Below are positions 50,501 to 62,500 of a DNA stretch of 64,000 nt, one piece after another (within the stretch, counting starts at the first letter, position 1; each line of letters starts with the position of its first letter). Source of the stretch: Henricia sp. BOLD:AAB3569 (Eukaryota; Echinodermata; Asteroidea; Spinulosida; Echinasteridae). Position numbers and translations under genes: made by a program. Where the stretch lies: assembly GCA_037783545.1 (NCBI GenBank), contig JBBELK010000064.1, positions 2,170,001 to 2,234,000 on the forward strand, written 5' to 3'. Under the pieces are notes generated by a model. The model was not told the origin of the DNA. It saw nothing but the letters and a program-made list of their open reading frames with translations, and ran no database searches.

Positions 50501-53500
50501 CAAAATGTTAGGAATTTGGCAGTTTGTTTTTGGATCATTATTTTTTCCTTTTTAGTGTCAAATTGTTTTAAAGATGGAATCAAATTTGAATGGAATCAAA
50601 ATCGATTTAAAAAATTTTGGAAATTCCCAAGCCTAGTGAAAACTAATATTTCCGCTATGTTGGTTGTCTGGGACTTTCTTGGTATAGACGACGTGCCCTC
50701 TGACGTCACAACAAAACAAAACATGCCTGCAGTCGATTTCACGAAACACTGCACAGCTTGCGCAACTTTTGACAAATGGTGCAAGCCCCATAGCCTGCGT
50801 GTTATCTTCGGAAGAATGTTGCGTAACTTACGCAATAAAATGTCACTGCGTAAGTTTTGTGAAATCGGCTGCTGGCGCTATTCGTTGTTGAATGGCACAT
50901 CACCGTAACCGGTTTGGATCACGTGCGCGTGTAGCACCTTGTGTGTTCGAACATAACACACGCGATCGTCACATATGCATAGCAGGATGCGTGCACACAA
51001 CGGCACCCAAATACACGTACCCAATGCTCCAGTAGCCCCATTCGTCTCCACAGTGAAGTTGCAAGGCTTTCCGATCACTCCTCCTTCCAGGCCAGGGCCG
51101 AAGGCACGGACCAGGGCCAGCGGCCCGGTGGCCTCGGGAGCAATGTTGACTGTGAACGGCGCTTTGTTGATCTCCTTCTTGCCGTACATGGCGTTGACGA
51201 TGTAGCGTCCCTGCTTGAGGGGCCGGTAGCTGCACGTAATGATGCCGTCTCCATTGTCCTGGATTTGGCATGGCTCGTCGATACCGCCTGGGCAGCAAGA
51301 TAATATATGGGTTGGGGGACAACTCCACTTTTGTTAATGATTAGGATTTTGCGAGTCATTCAGTGCACAGCTTGTGCACCCGACACCGTTGCATGAAGGA
51401 TATAGAAACACTGTACACTTTGTTCAGTGAGCTTCTACTTGCCAGTAGAGGACAATGTATAACTACGTCACTGTATAAGGAGTGCTAATTTGACAAATTA
51501 TCCTCATTATCCAAACGTTTCTCTGCAGGTAAGCATGAGAAAAATTGCACACCAATTTATCTGCACCCAATATAGCATGAAACTTGGTAGTACAACTGGG
51601 CACGTCTCTATTGAAAGGTCAATTCCAGAAATTCCGACATGTACGTACATTTCAAAGAACACTTGTTTTTCAAGCACCTCCGATAAAAAATGCAATTCCC
51701 AGAAAATTTATTTTAATGCTATTCTCAATAGGCGTAATTTGTTTAAAAACCCTCCAAAAACAACTCCCACCAGTTTCATACTGGCGCAGCAGAGTTGCGT
51801 CGAACTAAATTATCTCCAACATTTGGATTAAGTTTGACGTACGAAACAATTTGGAGCGACTTTGTTAGCCAGAAGTCGAAAGATCGACTGTTCCAGTCAG
51901 TCAGAACGACTGAAGAGCGACTTGGTTTCAGACGTCGATCTTTAGTGTGCGCACGGCTCGCATTAAGTACGCCTGTCCGAAACCAAATTTTAATTGGAGC
52001 AACTCGAATCGCTCTTAATACAATTAGTTGGCGCAACTCTGGTGCGCCTACATGAAACGGGTGTCAGTTTCAGACGTACTCAACAAAAACACTCCCAAAC
52101 CAAGGTTTTTGTTGGTTTTTTTTTTTCTCTCGACCTATCATGCTTATTGAGAATGGCATTACAATTTCTTTTTAAGAAGTTACACTTTTGCCAGAGATGT
52201 TTGAAGAACATCTCTTCAAAATCAAACAACTTGAAGCGTTACAAACTCTCAAAGTCTTTGAAATGTACGCCCAAATTTCTGGAATTGCCCAAAAGCTCTC
52301 TTGAGGGAGTTAAGGCTATTACGAATGTTATCAAGGGACCAATGACCAGGGATAATGATGTTAAGAGCCATGATATACGTGGTGGCTACATAAATATCTC
52401 CACTAATATAGGCACACAAGCACAAATGAAACATGCTTGTTGCTTAGTAAGAAGTGGTCACCAGCAGAATATGGTCAATTGCAAACACTGCCGAGCACCA
52501 TTATTTGCCAACAAGAACTTTCCATAAAACGGGCTTGAAAAATCTTTCAGTCTCCAGGCCAAACAAGGTTTTCAATGGAGGTCGGTTACTCAAACTGGGT
52601 TAAAGTGAATTCTGGGATACCACTAATGCATGGTTGGAGATACTCTTCTTTCACAGTGGTTTGGCACGGTTTGTCCACACCCAACCACTGCTCAACTTCG
52701 CATGAAATCCTGCGAAGCGCGTGCGTGATGTCACCCAAGGCTAGGCCTAACACTTGCCGTCATTGGCCAAATTCTGTCACCTGACACTGTAAATGCGTCA
52801 CTGACACAACTTCATTTAAAGTTCAGCAGTGGTTGGATGTGGACAAACCGCGCAAAACCACCGCGAAAGGAGTGCAGGTTGGAGAGAAATATACTGCCGT
52901 CTTTTTTAGGTCCAGAGCCCACTTTGGCAAACAAGATATTCTCCTACAAATGCTTTTATCTTATCTCAAAATAGAACAAATAACCCGTTCCAAAAAGATA
53001 ACTTATAACATAATATGACAACATTCCTTTCTATAAAAACCTCCCTGTACAAATTCCCCATATAATTTACATGTACGTAACAGGACAGACCAAGATGTCC
53101 CACAAGTGTGTTTCTTTGTTAAGCATTAAAGTTAATGGCAAAGTTGTACAGGGAGGTTTTACAAAGGTATGTTGTCACACTATTTGTAAACCCTTTGGTC
53201 AAGTACGAGCAGACTGTTCTCGACACGGGTAACTAGTTCTCAATTGGAAGGTGGTGTGTAATCCTGCTCCGAGTGCAGTGTTCCCAGGTCGTGTTCCCAT
53301 CGTTCAGGTGTGAGAACGAGTTAACCCATGTCAAAAACAGACCACCCGAACTCGACCTTTGGTGTTTAAGTTATCTTTTACCCACAAGTTAAAGTTGTTA
53401 TTTTTTTTCTATTTTGAGAGAAGATTAGTTTTTGTATTAAGAAAATATCTCGATAAGGCTCTACATGTACGCTCTAGCCAAAATAGGTTTCAGACTTGAA

Positions 53501-56500
53501 AAAGACACATTTTCTGGTCCATGCAAACACCACAATCCTACTGTTTAAGGGGAAGGGAATGAATTAACAAGAAAAAGCACTGAGCATGAAAACTCGGATG
53601 GTTGATCCGGGTGAACCCAATGCAACTGCATACACAGTGCATTGTTATATAAATGCTGTGTGGTGAGCCATGCATTCAGTCTGTTAGTTAATATACATGT
53701 ATACGTACACACACACCGATCAGACTTAATATGTAGGTCATCTTGTCTAATGTCGAAGCTACATGACATATTAACCGATTCAATTAGATTTTCATTTCAA
53801 ATTGAGCAAATCAAGTCTCATGATCAGTGTTGCACCAAATGAGCCATCCAGCCATTACACATGTATGTTGGTGTTGTCTCATCTCAATGGTGATTAGGCA
53901 CCATACCAGACATTGCGGTCGTTACTTCGCCTGGTTGCGCTCCCATGCAACACACAAAACAAATTGGGTTCGAAGGGAAAACCTGATGGAATATACCACT
54001 GTGCCTTACAGCTCAGCTGGTAGGGCATCTGCCCGGTGTGTCAGAGGTCTCGGATTCGAATCCCGATAAGGCCCTTACAATTTTTCTCATCCCAAATTTG
54101 GTTGTTTTACTTCAATGGTGATTAACCACCATACCAGACACTGCATTCGTGGAAAATCTGGTGACTTGATTAATTGACAATTAATTGACTTTGCTTAATT
54201 CAACAATTTGATATTGCACAATTCATGCTTGGTTATTTAAAATTTTGAATGGAAATTCTCTATTGTTATTATACATGTAACATGCATCAGACAAGACTAC
54301 ATACCACTCTGCAACCTTCTCACACACTCAAAATTCTGCCAGATTACAGGCAAGAATGAACAAGTTAATGGTACCACTCCATGCTAATTTTCAACAAGCG
54401 AGATTAGTAGTGAAAACTACATGTAAGAGGTCAGCAAAAAGGTTTATGGGGGGTGGGGGAGGGTGAATGACTGTCTACGTTTTATAGTATATAACCTATT
54501 GATCACGTTTAAATGACGTCTCTTCCTACAAATTGTCACGTGCATCAGGATTTTGAGCGTAATTGTTTGCGACGCGTATCGGTTGCACCGTATTTCAAAC
54601 AAATTTCGAGCAACATGCGCACGTGTTTGGAAAATTTTCTAGAGTGTGTGTGCTCGTATTTGATGGCGTTTAATATGCAGTAGCATTTCTCCCACAAAGA
54701 TGGCATCTGTGAGAGTGGTCAATTGATAAGACTGAATCAGTGATGTCATTTGACTGTCGAAATTGATCTAAATCTGGTTTAAAAATTTGTACATTTTTTC
54801 ATCAAACTTCTTTACATTTCTTGGGACATTTTTCTACATAGAAAAACATGTGGAAATTAAAATTTCATTTCTGAAACTTTTCGGTAACATTCCTCAAACA
54901 AGCAACAGCTATTTTTCAAAACTGAGTTTTCGGCATTGGTGTAATTCTGCTTTTGGCAATTTTTTTTATTTTTAAATTGGTTATTAAATTGTAAATTCTG
55001 GAGTGCAACTATGCCATAGTAAGTTTTGTTAATACGTGTAGTTGCAAATTTGAAGGAATATGCGGAGAATTGAGTTGGAACTACTAGCTTTTTGGGACAT
55101 CAATTTCTGGCAGATTAATTATTGAAGTCCTTATATACTTGACGTACAGTCAAATTTGTCTATAGTGACCACTAAATAAAGAGGCCACCTGCTTATAGTG
55201 GCCATCTGTCTTTGGTCCTAATAGACCGTATCGAATAGCCGCCATTTCGTGGGGCACCTTTTGTTAATTAAACCGTTCAATGGAAGCACAATATGTGCAA
55301 CCATGCATGTCCTCAAGGAACAAAGAAACTGCCCCACAAAATGGCGGCTATTCGATACGGTCTATTGGCATTTGTTTAATGCTAATGCAACCTTTGTAAA
55401 GTGGCCACCTGTTTATAGTGGCCAGCTTTTTTACGGACCTGAGGGTGGCCACTATAGACAGGTTTCAGGGTATTGTTAAAGAAAAACTCCATTAAAATTT
55501 CACCTTCTGTGCAAGGTTCCAAATCACACCAATGGAATCTCTCATGTTCGCTTCACTCTTTTCATGCATCTTTCTTGTAGATACTTCATATTTCTCTTAT
55601 AAAATTACTTCCTCCAACATTACTAAACTCAGATTTTTCTGATACCTTCTCAAGGCAAAGTACCCACATGCCCCAAAGTGAATAAAATCCAATCTCTTTG
55701 CTCCCAGTTTTTGACGAGGATAATTTTTACCAGTAAGAATTAAGGCTATGCATGGTGAAAATCAACATGTGTACGGGTTTGCGGTAGCACCATGTGAATA
55801 ATTATCTCTTTTGCCGCTCGGTAAAAACATCTCTAAGGATGTGTTCACACATGAGCGTTTGGTCACGGCCAAGTTATGACCGGTCATGACTCGGTCGGGA
55901 CTAAGGGCAAGCGTGGATGCATTTCAAAAGTGGCCGAGTGACGGCTATTAAGGATTTCAGAAGTTAGTCCAGATATTCAGTCATGATATATGATCACGCT
56001 TCGTTGTCGAATGTGCGAAATGTACATTTTTAAGTTGACTCGGTCGTGACCAGTCGGGACTCCGTCATGACACAGTTGCGATAATTATTACGTGATGTGT
56101 TCAGACTTTGCGCATGCGTCACATCGTCTCTCTCATCCACAAGAATCAAGAACGCAGAGACTTCATATTTGCCGTTGTGTCTAAAACTTGATTATGTTAT
56201 CTCGTCTCGGCCCATGTGACAAAACCCCAAAATCCTTAATGCCTTGGTCAAATTGTGGGGTACTGTTGCCGAGTGGTTTGGGTCACTGACTTGCAACACT
56301 TGAGTGAAAACTTGGGCTTGCGGGTTCCATACCCGGCCATGGTACTCATGCCCTTGAGCAAGGCACTTAAACACACTTGCTCCATCCTTCGGAAGGGATG
56401 TAAAGCCGTTGGTCCAGTGTGTTGTGTAATGCACTAAACAGATTATAGAGCACTCTTTCATTAAGAGTAAGGGGATTCTCCGGTGTCTCTGGCCGTCGGC

Positions 56501-59500
56501 TGCCAATGGTGCCACCCACCTATGTATCTTGATGTTTAGGTGGAGTATTAGCTTCGTAAAACCCATTTTAATGTGCGGCGCATGTGAACATATCCATATG
56601 GAATGTGCGCTATATAAATGTAATAAATATAAATCTTCAAAATTGCACTGTTTAAATGACCTGTATATGCTAACCACTTGGTCGTGCACCTTTTGTGAAA
56701 CACCGATTTGAACAATTTGCCTTGAACAAGGTTTCAGAAATCACTACTCCCACACACAGACTGCATGCATGGCGGCCCCACTCAGCCACAAACAATGCTT
56801 TGCGAGCAGTCACACTGAGCTCACCAGGACCAATTATCTGAACTTTCAGCGGTGCATCTCCGGCTTCCTTAGTGTTGATGTAGAAGACGCACTCCTCGCG
56901 GACTCTCAGGCCTTTGTTCTGGATGCCGCGACCGTAGGCGAAGGCCCTCTGGGGGTTGAAGACTGTAAAGGAAGGAACGAGAGAAAAGATGTAAACAGGT
57001 CTGTTAACACTAAAATATACGTTTACAAAATCATAATATCGTATGCAAAAAGTAGTGTACATAGTCTGACAGTAGTGTACATGGAATAATAATAATAATA
57101 ACGAATATTTATACTGCGCCGGTATCCGTCATAAATGACACTCATGGCGCATAACAATGAAACAGATTACTTAGACTAACAGAAGAAGGTTAAACATGTG
57201 TGTGTTTTGAGTGCACTCTTGAAATCAGAGAGATTTGTGAGTGAACGGATGGTCTGAGGAAGTTTGTTCCACAGGAATGGACCAGCATGTAAAAATGATC
57301 TATCTCCCCATGTGTTGGTGGTACGTGGGACTGTCAGCTGGCAAGCATGAGAGCGGAGGTAACGAGCGCCATGTTACTGTAATTTAATTATACTGCTGTT
57401 ATATGCTGGTGAAGAGCCACGTACAATATGAAAAACTCATTTCGAGCAAATGAAGCGAATGCAGAATAGGTGTAATGCGAGTTCTACGTGTACAACGAGT
57501 TACAACACATTTTGTAGTTTCTGAAGAATAGTGATTCTGAAGAATAGTGATTTAAACATACACATTTGTATTAAACAAGGATAAACAATTATCCAAAAAT
57601 TTCTGTCCAGTGATAAATGCACCTCATTTAACATTGCAATTTCTAAAAATCACGAACAGTTTAGGTTTAAATTTGATCAATTTTTTAAGAGCTAATACAT
57701 GAATAGACTATCATTTTGTGATGTAATCAATTGCTTTTGCACTATTCAGATGAAAAATGTCTTTAAAAAAATACCCTGTAGTTTCTTCAAAGTCTTATGT
57801 TCATCACATAAAATAACAATTGGGAGTGCCCAATTATAAAATGAGGCAAATTATTTTTTGATTTAGTCACTTTTGTGTCTCACTCTCAGCCTCAGACCCT
57901 ATCCTATTTCTATCACTGCTTTACCCGCTTTTATAGTATATGGCTATTCACATTAGACAAATTTTGGGATTGACGAGGACTGACTCAGTTTTTTCTGCAT
58001 TATACAACAGAACGACGAAAACATTTTTACACATACAGCTTTGGAGACCATGCAGATCATAAAAAAATACCACCTGAGAAAATAAGTGTCATGAACATGT
58101 TTCTACCGGAAATTGATTTAACTTGCGTCGGGGAGACTGAATGTTAATTAGGGTTTGTTTTGCCCTTTTTTGACGTAATTATTAACACTGTATACTCTCC
58201 CAAGACACTATGAATTTAAACCTTCATAGTGTACTTAGATGGGACTTGAAACCACGTCCTGCTGCAAACACGGCAGACGTCTTAACCACTCGACCACTGA
58301 GCTAGCCGATGTTGAATGGCCAGTTCAAATCTTGTTTTCGAACCGGCCATTTAACACCGGCTAGCTCGGTGGTCGAGTGGTTAAGATGTCTGCCACATTT
58401 GCAGGAGGACGTGGTTTGAGTCCCACCCGAGTACAATATGAAGGTTTTCATAGTGTCTTTGGAAAGCACCGAGTATACAGTGTTAATAATTACGTCGTGA
58501 AACGGCAAAACAGACCCTAATTAACGCGTTTCTAGTTATTAAAAACTCACGAAACGCAATCTTGACTTTGTGGGGACTCTTGGGAATATGTTGTCCGGCA
58601 AATCTGATTTCGATGGTGTAGTTTCCGACGACAGTAGGTAGGTACTCGCAGTAGAATACGTTCTTGCCCTTGTCCGTGACCTTCACGCTGGACGTCGTCG
58701 TGTCACCGTTGGGGTCGATCACCGTTACTGTGGGAATGCCTGCTCCAGCACCTGTAAAACAGTCACACAAAAATGAGAAATTTTTGTATCTTTGTGTGGA
58801 ATAGGCTTGTGCCGATATTGCAATTTATCATCACGATATCCAGCACAGAACCAGTAACACGGGTCAATTTTTAAAAAGGGGGATTTTTGGCTCTCTTGAA
58901 GGAGCATTCAATAAGCCTTCTAATGATGTATACATTTTGCTGATAGGACAACATTTTGCAGAGAAATGGAAAAAAGGAGATTATTTTAACATTTTTTTGC
59001 CGTTTCCAAGAGATTGTTATTGATCAGCTAACTTTCTTCATAAAGCATGCTCTTTTTTTATTCTTCAAAACCATTCCGATCAATCGACAATTGATGCACA
59101 CTGCGCAGTAACTCTATGGCTTTGGCACGTTGCGGCGAGGAAGCTAGTACAATATTTGATCGGCACCAATCGAGCGACGTCCATGTAGATACATGTATCG
59201 ATCATGGATGGAGGAAGTAGTCATGTCATGCATGTCGCCGGGCGGAAGGCTGAAAATATCGAGTCTGATTTGGCACAGAAATTGCTTTGTACAGTGCATG
59301 CGACGTTCGACAGTTAAATACAGAGCATTTGTGCAGGTAAAAGAAGTAATTTTGAGTGCGTTTTTGACGTGCAGGAAGCCAGCGCTCTTTCATATTTTTC
59401 ATTTGAAATACGTAAGATGTGAAATCCCGAACAGCTGAGTGAAATGTTCGGATCGATTCGGTTTGGAAGTGCCAAGTTCAGTAAAATCCCGTTCGGTTCG

Positions 59501-62500
59501 TCCGTTCGGTTACAGCATTATTTGTAGGGCACTGCAAACCTACATTCCTTTCTGAAAAAAACAACAACTTACCTGCAGTGAAGATTTCAAAGTGGGTGGT
59601 TTGTTTGACAATCAGGCCGGAGGCTTCCAGTCCAGGTCCCTTGGCAGAGCACTTGGAGGCATCGCCCTTCAGATCACCAATATCAACGGTGTATGGACTC
59701 TTCTGAATCTGTTGTCCTTTGAAGGTGATTGTGATCTATGGGTTTGGAAATAAGGGAAAAGGAGAAATGATAGTAACGATTACATGCAAATTATAACCAC
59801 TGCGTTGCGCTAATGTACTGTTTTAAACGGTCCTTTTAAAAACCTTTTAAAAGTTTTTTGGCCAAGTTTTTTCAAAGTTCACAAGTTACCCTTTTAGTCA
59901 GATCAAAAACACATGAGTGCACATTTAAGCCCCGGTAAAAGCTCGACTAAGATTTTTCAGGGTAAACCCAGATCATCTGGCAGGCCTCTATGTTTGTGCA
60001 ACTATCTGTTGTAGCAGATTACATTAGTGGAATAGAAATGCACAAATTTCAAATGAGGATCCCAGTCAAGACTCGCAGTGCTGAGCCATTGCATTTTTAA
60101 CCCTTTAATGCGCTAGTGACCGCCCAAACAACAAGAGTTCCAAAACAATCTGTGCATTAAAGGGTTAAACCTCATTCCCCCAAAAAAAGCACCAAGACTC
60201 CTCACTAGAATTCTAATTTAAAATTTCTGTAATTCTAGTCACTCCATGTTAAGCCCGTTTCAAACATTCACGCAAAAGCGAACACGAATGTGAATCTGAC
60301 GTAAATCTGATGTCATAACATTTCACAACAAACGTTCCCACAAACTGGAACTATACCGATAGTTCAACTTTATGTGAATTTGTGGCACGAGAACTTCGCT
60401 TTGACATCAAATTCACGTTCGTCTTCACATTCGCCGTGAAGTATAAACCCGGCTTTACAAAGACCACAAATGAGTACCACAGTAAAGGTGGCATTTTGGC
60501 TAAATAGTGGGAAATTACAAATAGTGGGAAAAACATGCCTTTCTAAATAAATTTCCAATATACGCCAGATTACGAGCGTATATTGGACAATTGTACACAG
60601 GGTTTTTAAGGCATGTTGTCACACTATTTGTAACCTTTTTGGGCCTAATAAGTTATCATTTCAGAACTGAAACTTATTTCTTTTATTTTGAGACCAGACA
60701 AAGGTATTTCCTCGAAAATATGGTCTGCGTTGCCAAATTGCCCCCTTTACTGTGGAAAGACTCAAATACAGTTGAAGTCAGAATTATAAATACAAGTGTA
60801 TGCAACCAAGTGTTAAAACTGGTGTGCTTACACCATTTTTGTAACAGTCTTTACTAAAGTCTTGATTTTGTGGAATTCCTCACGTGCATGAAGTACTTAA
60901 AACATAGCTTGTACACCTTGCAATGGTTCGGGTAGTCCCGTTTACCATTTTGGGTGATGATGGTAGTGGTGTACATGTATTTATACTTCCGACTTTAACT
61001 GTAAATACTGTGCAAACAGGCCACTTGATTAACAGTTGAACTTTTTGACGGAGTATACAGTGCGAACCAAGCTACATCGCTTAGGGCAAAACAAACCCAA
61101 ATTAATTTATGTTTTCACTTCAAACAGCCATCGGAGTACTTTAAGAGCATGATCAAATAAGCTCTCACACAGCCCTGCAACCAACTCGTAATGAAATCAA
61201 AGATAATTATGTGCACTTACTGTATGGGTACTAGCAATTTGCGCTGTGTACGTCACGGTGTATGTCTTGTTCCTATCGTTGTTGTACTTGCATTCGTTGG
61301 CAACCACTTTCCCATTCTTGTCCACAATGTGCACCTCCACTTTACCGACGCCGGCGGAGAACGTCTCCACTGTGAAGCTTGTTGGGACCGAGATGACGTT
61401 TCCCTTCTCCAGGCCTGGGCCGTATGCACGAACCTGAAAAAGAAAAATGTTTCAACTTTGGAACGAAACTATTCGACTCTACATGTCGAATACACTTTTA
61501 GTAAGGTTTTTCTTGTCAACTCATGAAAAACAAAATTGAGTCATTGCAAATGATGTTCCAAGGATGAACATAAATCACAAAACACATCACCAACCTTCTT
61601 GGCATTTGAGCGAGGTCGGAGAGGAGCACCTTCCTTCACTTTGCACTTGGGGAACTCGGACAGGTAGGTCATCATACTCAGTTCGTCCACTTTGGGGTTG
61701 CACAATTCTTCGGGCTTCAAAAGCTGCAAGGAAACAGAATAGGTGACGGCTGTATTAACAAACTTCAATTATTTGCGAGAACCTTTGTATAGAATATGAA
61801 AGGTAGTAAATTTTCATAGGGGTACTTTTAGGTAGACCGAACTGATATTGTAGGTGACTGAGATGTACATTATAAGCAATGATACATGTAGAAGTGACAT
61901 GAATCAAGTTCGAGGCTACATACTTGAAGTTTTTAAATTTTGAGATAATTTGACCAATTTCCAGTTTCACAAGTCAATCATCCAATGGATCCGGTGGATA
62001 TGCTGCTTAACATAAAGCCTAGCGTACATCGACCTTGCAACTGGAAGCAACTAGTGGCAACTGGTGTTTCCGGCAACTGGGAGCAACTGATCAGTTGCTC
62101 AAAAAGGTTGATGTACGCGCACTTGCAACTACCGGCAACTAAAAAAATCCCAGTTGCCGCGAGTTGCTCATGTTCTACTTTCTGGCAACTAGTTGTACCC
62201 AGTTGCAGTTAGTTGCGTCGATGTACGCGTACTTGCAACTAGTTGCTGCCAGTTGCTCGCGTGCATTTGATCACGTGCGCGCACATCGACAGCAACTGCA
62301 AGCACAGTTGCTTTCAGTTGCAAGGGCAATGCACTCTGCGCTTTACCGAGTTGCTGTGTCGATGTGCGTGCTCCGAGTTGCCGCTAGTTGCGGAACTAAT
62401 CCATTTCTGTCGATGTGCGCGCTACGCACACATCAACAGCAACTGATCAGTTGAGTTGCTTCCAGTTGCAATGTCGATGTACGCTAGGCTTGAGACTAAA

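Larger units (their letters stand above)
53210..56820. other. Part of the 5.5 kb intron between repeat 3 exons
   Basis: Apart from the SINEs and the foldback pair listed separately, about 54150-55140 and 55475-56250 are AT-rich with no recognised feature. GGTCACGGCC and GGTCGTGACC words near 55860-56060 hint at another foldback. Confidence 0.45.

Noticed and set aside
51994-52527. A 177-residue plus-strand frame
   Set aside because: It starts inside a foldback element, runs through AT-rich intron and shows no recognisable domain.
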